NCBI GenBank assembly: GCA_019279435.1
Contig: JAAALK010000283.1
Span: 7,440,001 to 7,504,000 of the forward strand
DNA length: 64,000 nt
Source of the DNA: Zizania palustris
Taxonomy: Eukaryota; Streptophyta; Magnoliopsida; Poales; Poaceae
Direction of reading: 5' to 3'
Positions 1 through 11,474 of this stretch are shown in pieces. Position 1 is the first letter of the stretch. Each line of letters starts with the position of its first letter. The notes below the pieces were generated by a model. The model did not search any database and was not told the origin of the DNA. It saw only the letters and a list, made by a program, of their open reading frames with translations. Both the position numbers and the translations under genes were made by a program.

Positions 1-367
1 ACTCAGAGAAATCAGCTCCAAAAGATCTCCTTACTCTCAAGATTTTGCAAATGAAAGCACCAGAAGAATCAAGCACATAAGAGGCATCATGACTAGAATG
101 AACCTCAATGCCCTCATCAAGTAATTGTGAAACAAAAAGCAAATTGTACCTTAAGTCCTCAACCAAAGCAACATTTGTGATAGTGAAATTTTCATTGATT
201 TTGATCATACCTTTGCCCTTCACTCTGCTTTTGCGATTGTTTCCAAACGTGATGCTTTCTCGATGCTTGGCTGAGGTGAAGCTGGAGAACCATGAAGACT
301 TTCTGGTCATGTGACGCGAACACCCGGAATCGATGATCCACTTGTCCTCCAGCCTCCCATGCCTCCC
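1..367 (-). pseudogene. pol: Copia protease and GAG-pre-integrase region (partial)
   Basis: Read on the minus strand, this stretch is open to the window edge. It encodes an aspartic protease active site, DSGCSRHMT at about 305-335, followed by a segment matching the region before integrase (motif NVALVEDLRYNLLFVSQLL). The order protease then GAG-pre-integrase is standard for Ty1/copia pol. It is separated from the gag half by a TAG at 368-370 that lies at the same place as a TAG in element B. The downstream integrase would lie outside the window. Protease identity is firm from the D-S-G motif. Confidence 0.8.
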
Positions 368-370
368 CTA

Positions 371-1757
371 AGTAGAGACGGGAGATCTCGAGTACTCAGC
401 GCTGGGTTTAGAAATAAGATGCCTAGGTATCCAGCACTGAACTACCCGAGAAGTAGGTAAAGCTAGAGACTATGTGGGATGATAGTCATACTGAACATGA
501 GGTCTTCTTGCAAATTGTTGAGGTCTCCTAAAATAATTTGGACCAAAATGCCTATGTGGTCTATCATCATACGAAGCATGATATAAACCACGGTGGGCAT
601 AGCCACTCATATAACTATATGGAGCTTCATAATGAGTATAAGTATGATAACCATAATCATGCATATCAAATGAAGGATAATCATGAAAATGTAAAGCATG
701 AGCCCGACGTTCATCTTTCATACGTCTATAGCAAAAACCAATCAAATGACCTACACGATGACAATAAGAGCAGTGAAAACTTTCTTGGGTGTAGGTTTAT
801 AGGTTTCTGGTGCAAACCTCACAGTTTTCCTAGGTTTTTGCTTGGAGTCCGTCTTGAGTGGTGATATGATTATCTTTTTAGTTTGGGTAGGATTTTTGGC
901 TTTTTGAGGTGTGTTTAACTGGGCTCTCTCTTTCTTAAGGGTAGTAGGTAGAGTGAACACAGTTTGGCTTGGGGTACTAGATGAAGTTCTCTCATAACCT
1001 AACCCAAGAGCTAACCCTACACTGTCAGCACATATTTTTGTTTTATCCAAAAGTAAATCCATTTTCCCTTTCCCTTCAGTGCATTTGTCTACCATGGAAA
1101 GTAGATAATCATTCTCACACTTAAGTTTTTCTACTTGCTCTCTAGCAAAGATGAGTTGGTCCTTAAGGGTGACGCAGGTGGGACACGCCGGCTGCACATT
1201 CTTAGAACACTCAGCACTCTCCAATCTAGCCTTAAGTTCATCAACATGCCTATATCTCAAATTAATATTTTCAACAAGTAAAGGACAATTCATGCATTCG
1301 TTGATTACTGCACGACTAGACTCCACCACCAAGAGTTGCTTCTGTACATTTTCAAGTTTTTCAATGTTTTGAGCATGAATCAGACAGAACTGAGCAAGTT
1401 CATCCATAACGACAATACATGACTCACATTCAGCAATTTCAGACTTAGACTTCAACAAAGCAAGTTCAATAGAAAGTGATTCAATTTTAAGATTTAGTTC
1501 CTTTCATTCTTTAGAAGCAAGTTTAAGAAGTCTATCTTGTGAAATAATTGCATCATGTAATTCATCGTTTTGAAGAAGTAACTGGGCAAGTGATAGAATA
1601 ACCTCAGATGAGTCAATCTCATCGCTGTTGTGCTTGTCATTGGCCATGAAGCAAAGGTCGTTGAAGTCCTTTGTCTTTTAGTTCTTTTCTTCATTCTTGC
1701 CTAGTTCTTTTTCATCAGAGCTTGGTTCTTCACTCGAGTTGTTGTCAATGTCACTGA
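371..1757 (-). pseudogene. gag: Copia gag C-terminal half with coiled coil and CCHC zinc knuckle, broken
   Basis: On the minus strand the first part (about 1757-1494) is acidic and serine-rich. The next part (1458-800) is a heptad-rich coiled coil with cysteine motifs such as AECESC and NECMNC. It is followed by a CX2CX4HX4C knuckle (CSYCHRVGHLIGFC) near 735-780 and a Y/H/R-rich tail to 473. Lesions: a one-base shift just before the knuckle, a TAG at 470-472 where element B has Gln, and a break near 1480. The nucleocapsid knuckle binds RNA; the coiled coil probably drives particle assembly (inference). Confidence 0.8.
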
Positions 1758-3175
1758 GTAAAGACTTCAGGTTATATTTGACAAGAACAAAACATATTAG
1801 AGTAAAGAGATCAAACCACAACAGATACAGCAGATCAGTTACTCATGTGATCCAAAATACAGAACACTAAACAAGATCACAAATTTCAGAGATAACACAA
1901 CCACTTCACAAACTAAAAGTTATCTTCACAAAAGACTTTGAATAGATCAGTTGATGACAATAGCATCAAAATGAGCAATATATTTGACAAGATTCTCAAT
2001 ACAATACTTTAGATCAGAGTAATCAAAAATAGCCTGAGTTTCAGAATCTTACTGGAGGAAGAACCGTAAGGATCTTTATAATTTCAGAAGAATATTCTTG
2101 AGTTGATGATCTCTTGTCCACAGATGATTCCTTGAATGATTACTTGAAGAGGACACCGTTGATCTAACGCTCAGATCAGACCAAGAAAACAGACCCCAAA
2201 TCAAACAGAAAAAAGGAGAAGAGTTTGATTGTTCTTGGCGGTGCAACAAAACAGCAGCCAAATCCTCTGATCGTGAATAGTATTTTCGGATCAGTAATAG
2301 TAATCGGAGAAGAGTAAATAGCAAACAAATAGCAAAAGCATAGATTAGAAGGGATGAAGAGCAAATTTCAGTATAGAATAAACTCAGAATAATCAAAGCT
2401 CTCAGCTCTTGTGGTTTTCTGATTTTTTCTCTCAAAAAGGGCAGCCAACTCTTTAGGTGTAAGGCCCATTTTATAGCCATACCCTAAGAGCTAACTTTAC
2501 ACAATAGTCCACCTAATTTTCAGAATTAAACATGAGGACAATACACAATTTCAGAAATAGTAAACCTGAAAATTACTCTCCTACTTGACTCAAAAAGAAA
2601 TACAAATTTGACACAACCTTTTAATATATTTTCCGAACTTGATAATTCTAAAAATATACAAAAAGTTTACATTATTATACTGAATTACTCAAATAAAACT
2701 AACTTCCTATTTATTGTATTTGAAGCAAATAGTGATTCGATGATTTTCAGCAAAAACTGCTAAAGCAACCCCTGATCGTCGACGACCGTCGTCAGCCCGC
2801 GAACTCGACCACCAGCAAGTCTCTCCCGCTCTCGATCCCTCGAGCCGCCTTGTCACTTGAACTGGCTTCCCTTTCGCTGACTCAATCGATGCTTCATCTT
2901 GATCAACCTTCAACTCACGTCTTGTCCGATCTCCACGCATACATCTGAGTCCACTCTCGACTTCGACTAACACCCTCAACCATCTGGCATTAAACTCCCC
3001 ATCTAACCCTGATCTCGTGCAATCGATAGTTGACGAGTATCTCCCGCCTACACACATGAGACAAACACATACACACACACATATCCAAAACACCAAGACA
3101 CAAAACCATGACATCACCCTGTCAATCACTCATCATTACCTTGAATCATAGTGACAAACTTCACTGTGTTCCTCA
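1758..3175 (-). repeat. Copia LTR (3' LTR of the element whose body lies to the right), truncated
   Basis: On the minus strand it begins TGAGGAACACAG at 3175, immediately after a polypurine tract. It contains a TATA box (GGCTATAAAA, 2469-2478). The 3' end and PBS are missing because gag sequence follows directly near 1757. Other copia LTRs here start with similar TGAG(A/G)A ends. The left boundary is approximate. Confidence 0.7.
2469..2478 (-). promoter_or_regulatory. TATA box of the Z LTR
   Basis: GGCTATAAAA on the minus strand, about 700 bases inside the LTR, the usual spacing for the U3 promoter of these copia elements. Confidence 0.55.
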
Positions 3176-3866
3176 ATCTCCCCCTTGATGAGTGCATTGG
3201 CAACTCAAGTTCAAAAGAAGTGTAAAACAAAAATTCAGCACACAAGTGACCATGAAAGCTCTAAAGAGAGCAAAGAGAACAAAGCAGAAACATGTCACTT
3301 TACAAGAATGGATGTTAGAGAAAAACTACCAAAACTCCTTCACCAAAAAGCTCATGAACTCTCCCCCTTTGGCAATGCAGACATCAAGATAGCCGCATGA
3401 GTTGAGAGAGTAAAATGACCATGCAATGCTTCCAGAATATGATTAAGTCCAATTACAATACAAATAATTCTTGTGCCTCACAAACTGTCCTAGCTAAATG
3501 GTATGACAAGCTTGAATTATACACAATCTAAATATCCGGATGAGCAAGCATTTTGAAGTTTAAGCAAATAAAATCATCACTACCCAGACTAGCATACTAG
3601 ACATGGCAAGGTAAGAGATACAAAAGCTAGTCAAAAACAAACTCGAAAAGCACATCCCACTACAAGGAGCTGCAGCAAACTTGATAGGCGAGAAAATTAA
3701 ACTTTTTATTTTTTTAATGCCAGGGGTTATTTGCAAGTAAACCTTACGCTCACCGATCAAGCCAAGCCTAGGATAAACCATCGGAAGCTTAAGGCATTGA
3801 TCATGGTATACACTTCAATGTCCTAGTTCAAACCAAAGTGCAATGGTAAGCAGTCTAGAACAAAGT
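3176..3866 (-). mobile_element. Copia 3' non-coding region with polypurine tracts
   Basis: Read on the minus strand, the polypurine tract AAGGGGGAGATTG (about 3176-3188) directly precedes the LTR. A second similar tract is at about 3358-3367. The block shares its order of motifs (CCAGGGGTTATTTG, a GGTAAGCAGTC-like run) with 9036-9640 of B and 32840-33510 of C, so this is the pol-to-LTR spacer of the same lineage. Homology stops near 3866. Confidence 0.75.
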
Positions 3867-4615
3867 AGTGCGGTCAGATCATGTGATGATGATCACTGTG
3901 CCCTCCCTATGACCTCCCCTAGTCCTTTTATATGATAAGGACTGGGAAGTTAATGAAATTAACCATAACATTGAAAGCATGCAGAAACAACTGCATAACT
4001 ACAAGCATAACTGCCTTTAATGGGGTACCCTGGATCATATCCCCGACAGCAACTCCTAAGTTCTTTTCATCATGCGTCATGCTCAAAGAAGGCGGGAAGA
4101 GCTCTAAGTACCTTTGATATAGTCATGTATTCAATTCGTGCACCGCCAAGGTGTACCTACCGAGTGTAGCCCCCGAGGCTGAAGTTCCTTCAGAGAATGA
4201 GCTTTAGTCTCGAAACATCTTATTTGAGGTGTTATCGTTGGTGTAGTTGATCTTGAAACCGGGCAGCCTCCTTGCCGGTGGAAGATACCGTGTGGAGAGA
4301 CGGTAGTTGATGTTGTCGCTTCACTTGCTTTTTCTTGCTTCATCTTCTGGAGCGCGGTTCAAGACCTTCTAAGCGATGCATGGTAGTTGCGATGCTTTGG
4401 GATGAGGAACCGCTAGGAGGAATGTTATAAATAACCTTCCCCGGTGAATTTTGAAGTAGTACCCATCCGTTGCTTCAACTTCTTCTTCCGATCTCCTGGT
4501 GCCTCACAAAAGTTCTCAGCACTACAACTGTGTTGTTTGCTACCGCAAAGCCTGACGATTGTTCAGTCTGAAACCTTTGGTAAGGGTCACTAGGTCTTCA
4601 ATGGCGGCAACCACT
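3867..4615 (+). mobile_element. Remnant of Tat-type gypsy 3' region with start of its antisense-type gene
   Basis: Contains GTAGCCCCCGAGG (about 4159), matching the run just inside the LTR of element D (GTAGCCCCTCGA at 36645). A TATA-like TTATAAATAACC follows at about 4427, then an ATG at 4601, much as D has LTR, GTAGCCCC, TATA and ATG. The reading frame from that ATG is cut after five codons by the CACTA end at 4616. Family assignment is an inference from layout; no LTR end is resolved. Confidence 0.4.
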
Positions 4616-5520
4616 CACTACAAGAAAAGAATAAATTTCCGTCGGCTTTTTCAATTTCCGTTGGCATTTCCGAAAGCTGACGAAAGTTACTTAATTTCCG
4701 CCGGCCTGCATAAGCCGATGAAAGTTAACTTAACTTATGTCGGCTTTTACTATGGCCGACGGAAGTGAAGTAACTTCCGTCGGCCACAGTAATAACCGAT
4801 GGAAATTATGGCAATATTTCCCCCGCGCGCCACGCTCATGGGAAACCTAGTTTCCAGTTTTCCCCGACCCACCAGCCCGGCCGCCGCCAGGTCGCCCGCT
4901 GCCGCCACCTATCGTCTCGCCTGTCCCGTCACAAAAACCGCCTCCTCCGTCAACCCCAAGCTCCGCTCGCCAATGGCCCCCTCCCCCTCCTCGTCTCCCA
5001 CCCCATCGTTGGCCGCATTGCATCCCTCCCCTTTGACTCCTCACCTCAATGTCGCACCTACTGCTGCTTCTATTGCTGGTGGCGGCGGCTTTGGCAAGGT
5101 CGGCAAGAAGAAGGCCTGTGCGCACCTACAACTGTGATGGCCTCCAGAAGCTTCGTGTCAATCCGGCAGGATCTACCCCGTTGCATGCTCGTAGGTGCCA
5201 CCATGTGTTGGCCGTCGGCTACTCTGCATCCCTAGCCTGCAAAGTAAGGAACCCTAAATTGCCTTGATTGAGAACCTCTCTTGTGCGATATGTTTGTTGA
5301 ATGATGGACCTGTGTGGGGGATGGTGATATGGAGCATGTTTTTTGAACTGCTATTAGCTGATCTAAAGACTAAAGATATAGGAGTATCTGTGTTGGGAGC
5401 ATGTGGTCCGCATGATCGATGCTAGCTGATCGATTTGTTGTTGGGAGCTTTGAACAAAGTATTCCAATAATTCCACTACTTGTGTTTATGAAATCCCAGG
5501 CAGTGAACTAAATATGCTAG
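4616..5520 (+). mobile_element. CACTA (En/Spm) DNA transposon left end, right end not found
   Basis: Starts CACTACAAGAAAAG, the canonical plant CACTA terminal sequence. It is followed by subterminal repeats of the TTCCGTCGGC / GCCGACGGAA type in both orientations to about 4810. I see no matching TTGTAGTG end in the window, so the element is truncated or its right end has decayed; the right boundary given is only a guess. The interior has a GC-rich stretch with an open frame (4799-5137). Confidence 0.75.
4799..5137 (+). CDS. GC-rich open frame inside the CACTA end, unknown
   Basis: A 112-codon open frame, rich in Pro, Ala and Ser, with no domain I recognise. It lies directly behind the subterminal repeats, where grass CACTA elements often have a GC-rich first exon or a captured gene fragment. 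The opposite strand is open too, which warns that this may be a composition effect. I do not assign a function. Confidence 0.2.
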   Translation: MEIMAIFPPRATLMGNLVSSFPRPTSPAAARSPAAATYRLACPVTKTASSVNPKLRSPMAPSPSSSPTPSLAALHPSPLTPHLNVAPTAASIAGGGGFGKVGKKKACAHLQL

Positions 5521-6258
5521 CTTGGGTCAGAGGTGACCAGTGCCACTATGCCGACCACCACCATTGTGGTCTACATGACACCATCGGGGTCATCTAAGGG
5601 CGGACCACCTTTGACTAGTGACGCAGCGGGGAACCAACCTTCTTCATTGAGAAGGTCTAAGGATCCATCATCTGCCGCAGGAGGGCCATAGGACAGCCCA
5701 CCATGACGGGGGAGAAGTGCTCCGCTCATCCCATTATGGTTGGGTCAGCGCCACCACCTTCTAGACGTACTCCCGCCCGGCGATGGTCGGTGGCCATGGA
5801 TGGGCACTTGAAGTTGTTCGAGTACCATAGCTCGAAGACGATGGTAAGTTTTCCTACAAAAGGGCTTGCATACCTTGTCATATAGATTAATCCGGGTATC
5901 CGCGCAGGATGTGCTCTCGAGATAAGAGTGCAGCTGAACACCAAGAACGCCGAGTTGTCCTAGAAGGACGATGAGCTGTAGCGAGTAAAGATGGAGAACC
6001 ATGGTCTTCGGGGGCAGCTTCACGATCTTCGCAAGCAACTCAACCTCTAGACCCTTTGTATGTTTCAGTATCTTTAGTATTTTCATTCGTGGATCTGAAG
6101 TATAACTCTTCTTCATCTTCTAAAAGAGTTGTCGGCGTCCAGCGATCATCTATAAACAGTCGTCGGCCAAGCGCAACGTTCGACAGACGTTGCGGTAGCT
6201 GAGAGGGATGTTGCGCTTGCCAAGCTGGAGGAGTTGGAGAAGCAACTCGCTAAAAGAG
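5521..6258 (+). pseudogene. Degenerate coiled-coil exon sequence, possibly Tat antisense-gene remnant
   Basis: No long frame survives. Two short stretches (about 5935-6045 and 6180-6255) read on the plus strand as Lys/Glu/Leu-rich coiled-coil peptide, for example LAKLEELEKQLAKRE. A possible intron runs from GGTAAGTTTT (about 5843) to a CGCAG end (about 5910). The arrangement resembles the coiled-coil exons of the antisense gene in D. It joins copia element A near 6258. Confidence 0.3.
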
Positions 6259-7404
6259 AACTAGAATCAACCATCAAAAGCTGCTTCTGTGCAGTCTCAA
6301 GCTCAGAAAGAGTTTGAGCATGCACAGAATGCAACTGAGCAAGCTCACTCATGACAATAGTGCAAGATTCACATTCAGCATCATTAACCCTAGACTTAAG
6401 CATGGAATAATCAGTAGAAACAGATTCTAGCCTAAGTCTAAGTTCTTTTCTATCTCTAGCGGCTTGCACAAGTAATCTATCCTGACCAAGAACTACTTCA
6501 TTCTGTTCATCTAATTTAATTGCAAGCTAGTCATAGGATAAAGGTACCTTAGATGAGTCAAGCTCATCGCCGCTGTGATTGCTGTCGGCCATGAAGCAAA
6601 GGCCGGTGAAATCTCGTCCCTTCTTCTCCTTCTTCTCCTCCTTCCTTGGAGACTCCTCCTCCTCAGAGCTTGACTCCTTAGTTGAGGAAGTGTCGATGTC
6701 CTTGAGAGCAGCAACAAATGCTCTGGAAGCAGCTTTGGCTACTCTCCTAGCCACCTTGTTGCGCTTGCTCTTCACAAAAGGCTTCCTCTCCTTTTGTGGT
6801 ATTTGGGGCGCTCACTCTCATCTCTCTTCTTGAGTTTAGGACAATTGGCCTTGATGTGAGAAGTGTCGCCACACTCAAAACAACCACTAAAACCACTTCT
6901 CCTCTGATCCCATTTCTCATGATGAAAACGGGTGAACCTTCTGGCAATGAGAGCAAGCTCATCATCATCTAGAGTATCCACCTACTCCTTAGTGAAGGAG
7001 ACCAGGGAGGACAAAGCAAAACCATCTGCAAAAACACAAGTGCCAGATGTGCTTGGTTCTGTAGTGGTACCACTGCTAGTGCTAGAAACTAGTGCCAATG
7101 GCTATGGCAAAAGAGTTCCTATGCACTGCAAGAGATGCCTTGGCAATCTCTGTGGACTTCAGCTTGCTGAAGAGCTCGTCACAGGTCAATGTGTCATAAC
7201 CTGCGGACTCCTCAATGCTTGATATCTTCACTTCCCATATGCTACGATCAAGAGCATAGAGAAGCTTGATAGCCCTATCATGACCATTGTAAGCAAGCGT
7301 CCCGTTGGACCGCAAGATACTCACTATCGCATCAAAGCGAGAAAACATGGCATCTATAGATTCACCAGGTGCCTGCACAAACAGTTGATACTAACTCTTT
7401 CCAT
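6259..7404 (-). pseudogene. gag: Copia gag fragment of element A
   Basis: The minus-strand start ATG is at 7402-7404. The reading continues through the gag core (ALDRSIWEVKISSIEES), a CX2CX4HX4C knuckle (CFECGDTSHIKANC, about 6850-6890), a Lys/Glu/Ser-rich acidic stretch, and part of the coiled coil (6469-6259). It has frameshifts between 7082 and 6780 and a TAG at 6527-6529 that element B shares. Gag would form the particle; this copy cannot be translated as one protein. Confidence 0.8.
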
Positions 7405-7468
7405 GTCGCCAACAGATCACAAAACCGGTTAAGGTCAACTGGTGATCTTAACCTGATCTGATACCAAT
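6259..7468 (-). mobile_element. Copia element 'A': PBS plus gag fragment, 3' part lost
   Basis: The minus strand starts at 7468 with the PBS (TTGGTATCAGA, Met-tRNA type) directly downstream of LTR1, then reads gag, and is cut near 6259. It is the same family as B, so LTR1 has a body on both sides. About 200 bases at the gag N-terminus are deleted compared with B, at a short repeat (GATACT/ACTAACT). Confidence 0.85.
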
Positions 7469-8907
7469 TGTTGGACCGAAAACGGCGACCAAAGGAGGGG
7501 TGAATAGGAGTTTTTAAAATTTCAGACTAAAAATAGCCTTCTGTTTTATTCTGTCTTCTGCGGAATAGGCTTCGAACACACCCTTCGAAGTTCTAGTTCG
7601 GAGGTATTTCACAGCTCCGAAATCAGGCTTCACAAGGAGCAAAAGTTCGAAGCCAAGAAGACTTCGCTCCACCCACAACCCCGAAAATTCAGCTCTGCTA
7701 AGTCAGTGCAGGCTCCGCACACAGGGTGCCTTCGAGCAGGCTTCGCACTTCACCCTTCGCAAGAGCAGACTTCCCTCTGCGGGCTTCGACCAAATACTCA
7801 GTGACAGCAACTGGTTCTAGGCTTCGTACTTCGAAGGTCTAAACGCACACTGAACAGACTTCGCCAAGGACTTAGAGATGGTTTTGAGCCGAAACCGTCA
7901 AAGCCCTTGGGCCTTCGCACCAACACCTTCGGAGTGGACAACCACGGCTTCGCAGCTTCTCCCAGCTCGAACTCGGTCAGTCCGTGTACCGAAGCCATGC
8001 ATGGCCGAAGTACCTCAAGTCAGCCTCACTCCGGGGCAAGCCTCACTCCGGAGCCAGCCTCACTCCGAAGCTAGCCTCACTCCAAAGTCAGCTTTACTCC
8101 GAAGCCAGCCTCACTCCGAAGCCCCACCTTCGAAGTACCACCCTTCGAAGTCCCTCCTTCGTCTAAGGCCTCCGCATGAAGCATTCCATGAGCACTTCGT
8201 CGCAGTGTCTCTCCCCGAGCACACTCCTCGACGATCCTCACCCGGACCATGCCTTTGATGCATCTCGACTTCTGAGACCTTCGTCGGGTATACCTTCGAG
8301 TGCCTCCCTCCGGAGCACACTTCAAATGCCTTGCCTCATTGCTGAGGACTTGGTCCACCATACTCCGAAGTCACTCCATTCGGAGTACCCTTCGAAGTGC
8401 CTCGCCTCCGAGGACTTCGTCTCGGAGTACCTTCACCCGGAGCCACACTCCGCACTAACTGCCTTCTCCTGGCGCACCTCGACCCGAGGTTCGACCTCGA
8501 CCCCTTCGCAGCCTTCGTGATGGAGCTCCCTGCTCTCCTGGCATCAAGCCTCCCACTTGACCCAGGTTCACTTGCTACAAACCGTCCATCACCTCCGAAG
8601 TCACCTGCGCACTATAGACAAACAGACAAGTGTATCCAGTACCCCGGAGACCTCTCCGGGTAAGCAACCTCCGATACACACTCTGGTGTACCGCCCAAAG
8701 TACCGAACCCTTCAGTACAGCCAAGTCATTGTGTACTATCGGACCCCTCCGATAGGCACACTCCGCTCCAACAGCCACAGCAACTAGAACACATCGAACC
8801 CTTTGGTGAAGCAACCTCCGAACCCCTTCGGAGGGACCCCTTCGAATCAGAGGATAAAATCTGTCAATCACTCATCACAAACTCCGAAACCAACCCTTGG
8901 TTTCTCA
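7469..8907 (-). repeat. LTR1: shared LTR between copia A and B, internally deleted
   Basis: Minus strand runs from TGAGAAACC (8907) to CCAACA (7469). On the right it is preceded by a polypurine tract (3' end of B); on the left it is followed by a PBS (start of A). It is 1,439 bp against about 2,071 bp for LTR2. About 660 bp matching 15994-16657, including the TATA box, are missing at about 7875. It carries extra copies of a 17-bp repeat (about 8013-8127). Confidence 0.9.
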
Positions 8908-10031
8908 ATCTCCCCCTTGATGAGTGCATTGACAACGAAATTCAAGTTCAAGAAAATTTGAAAAATTTCAGCACACAAGTGACCATAAAAACTCAGAGAC
9001 GAGCCAAACCATGTCACTTTACAAAAGAATTTTCCTCCCCCTTTTCAAAAGAGTAAAATCGGCAAATCATTCCCTTTGCAAGATAAAACTCCCCCTGTGT
9101 TATTTTATCCCCTTGTTGTAGAGAACTCAAAAATTTCTCCCCCTTTGGCAATGCAAACATCAAGGAGCATTTAAAAGATGCAAAGCTTCGAAATGAGTAG
9201 AATTGCAAGGACATATAAAGGAAAAATATGCCAACTTTAATACCAATAATCATGTGCTCAGCTCAATTTAACATTCTCTAAAAAACATGATGACAGCATG
9301 TGATTTTATCATTTTGAAATAAAAGCATCACCACTCAATCAATGTAACTAGACAAGTAAAAACAGGGATTGCGCAAATCTAGTCAATTTCTACTCTAGAC
9401 AGACAAGTCCAGTTCAAGTGGAGCATTGAAAGCAAACATGATGATCAATTAATTTGTTGTTCTTTTCATAATGCCAGGGGTTATTTGTTTGTCTACCTTA
9501 TACTTTCCAATCAAGCCAAGCCTAGGCATGAAAGCCATCAGAAGCATAAGGCGGTGATTTTGGCATACACTACACTATCCCAGTTCAGACCAATGTACAA
9601 TGGTAAGCAGTCTAGAATAGAGTAGTGCGACAAACAAACCCACCTAGATCTTTTTGCTTTGAAGCATGCAAATCATGGTTTTTTGGAATTTTGATTAAGT
9701 GAACAAATTGTTTAGCACTTGATGAATATCCATGAGTATGTAGAACAATTTTTCAAGTTGCAATGTTTAGCATCGAGAGAAAAGGAGTCTTGCTATCAAG
9801 CAGATAAATGATAGCTAAAGTAGTCCTGCCTAAACATGCTAGATTCAAGACTAAGCAGTGAGCATGATTTGATTTTGGAAAGAAGAATCATGCACATAAT
9901 GTTTCAGACATATTAAATAGAGCTGAGTTGACATGATTTCATGAATTAAAATTAGGCATATAAGTGCAAAAGGTGGAAATGCAATTTCACACACAATGAG
10001 CATATGCAAGACAATCAAAATCTGCTCTCCC
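8908..10031 (-). other. Element B 3' non-coding region with repeated polypurine-like tracts
   Basis: No gene. AAGGGGGAG-like purine tracts (seen on the plus strand as CTCCCCC) occur near 8909, 9038, 9089 and 9137; only the one next to the LTR would prime plus-strand synthesis. The block is AT-rich elsewhere and shared with the Z and C copies. Confidence 0.7.
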
Positions 10032-11465
10032 TCACAAAATGCCATAAGGGTGACAAGCACCAAGTTCCCCACGCAAGTAGGCAAAACGAGAAGCATCGAG
10101 GGGTTTTGTGAAAATATCAGCCAGCTGGTGTTGGGTATTAACATATTGAAGCTCAATATCACCCTTCTCATTATGATCTCTGAGAAAATGATATCGCACA
10201 TCAATGTGATTGGTTCTAGAATGTTGAACCAGGTTGTTTGCAATACAAATAGCACTAGTGTTATCACAGAAAAGTGGAACACTCTTATAATCTAACCCGA
10301 AATCCCGCAAAGTGGAAACCATCCACAAAATCTGAGAGCAACAGCTAGCTGCAGCAACATATTTGGCCTCACTCGTCGATTGTGCAACACTATACTGTTT
10401 GCGGGAAGACCAGCAAACCTGCGAAGTACCCAGAAAATGACAAGTACCAGAGGTACTTTTCCTATCAATCCTACACCCAGCAAAATCTGCATCGGAATAA
10501 CCTCGACGACACAAAGAGGAAGACGTAGAATACCAAATGCCAAATTCAAGGGTATGTTTGAGATACCTAAGAATGCGCTTTACTGCTTGGTGGTGCGAAG
10601 CTCATGGTGAAGCCTGAAAACGAGCACATAGACACACTGCAAAGTGTATGTCCGGTCTCGTAGCAGTCAAGTAGAGGAGGGAGCCGATCATGCTTCGGAA
10701 CTCCTTTTGATCTACGGCTTCTCCTTCCTCGTTAGGATCCAATGCTATCGAAGTAGCCATCAGAGTAGCGAGGGGCTTCGCATCAGCCATGTCGAACTTC
10801 TTGAGCAGGTCCTTAGTGTATCTTGACTGGTGAACGAAGGTACCTTGTTTTCTTTGCTTGATTTGCAAACCAAGGAAAAACGTGAGTTCGCCCATCATGG
10901 ACATCTCGAACTCCCTGCTCATGGTATCTGCAAACTCGGCAACCAAAGCATGAGAAGAGCCACCAAAGATGATATCATCCACATAAATCAAAACTAGGAG
11001 GAAATCTTTGCCAGGCTTGAGAGTGAACAGGGTTTTATCAACAGATCCCATCAAATACCCCCGCTCAAGCAGAAAAGACTTAAGTCTATCATACCATGCC
11101 CGAGGCGCCTGCTTGAGTCCATAAAGAGCCTAATGAAGTTTAAGGACTTTATGTGGGTATTTGGGGTTTTCAAAACCAGGGGGTTGTTTTACATAAACAT
11201 CTTCGCCTATGAAGCCATTAAGAAAAGCACTTTTGACATCCATTTGATAGAGTTTGAATCCCCGGGATGTCGCAAATGCAAGTAAAATCCTAATGGCCTC
11301 AAGACGAGCAACAGGTGCAAAAGTTTCAGTAAAATCAATCCCATCTAATTGAGAATAACCCTGAGCTACAAGTCTAGCCTTGTTTCTAACTACAGTCCCA
11401 TCCTCCCCTTGTTTGTTTTTGAAAATCCATTTTGTTCCAATGAAATGAACATTTGATGGAGGATC
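10032..11465 (-). pseudogene. pol: Copia reverse transcriptase and RNase H of element B
   Basis: The minus strand encodes the RT core (KSAFLNGFIGEDVYV, then the catalytic YVDDIIFGG near 10980), thumb region, and RNase H (SDADFAGCRIDRKSTSG, SEAKYVAAA, DNTSAICIANN, ending HQLADIFTKPL). These are copia hallmarks. In-frame stops at 11130-11132 (TAG) and 10602-10604 (TGA) break the frame; each can be explained by one base change from the residue seen in copy C. The enzyme would copy element RNA into cDNA and remove the RNA. The final stop is at 10032. Confidence 0.88.
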
Positions 11466-11474
11466 AACTAAAGT

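Larger units (their letters stand above)
1..1757 (-). mobile_element. Copia element 'Z' body fragment (SIRE/Maximus-like), runs off left edge
   Basis: Minus-strand gag C-terminal half and start of pol, closely parallel in order to element B (13199-14404). The fragment abuts LTR-like sequence near 1758 without a PBS or gag N-terminus, so a deletion has removed that part. Lineage is inferred from the long coiled-coil gag with a second zinc knuckle, typical of grass Opie/Ji-like elements. Confidence 0.85.

Noticed and set aside
7560..8520. TTCGAA runs as heat-shock elements
   Set aside because: Classical heat-shock elements need alternating nGAAn/nTTCn units of five bases; the words here are directly joined TTCGAA and rarely in that spacing.
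9851..10282. A 143-codon hydrophobic minus-strand frame near the end of B, like an envelope gene
   Set aside because: It overlaps the RNase H coding region in another frame and most of its length is a shadow of that gene; SIRE-type envelope genes should follow pol, not overlap it.
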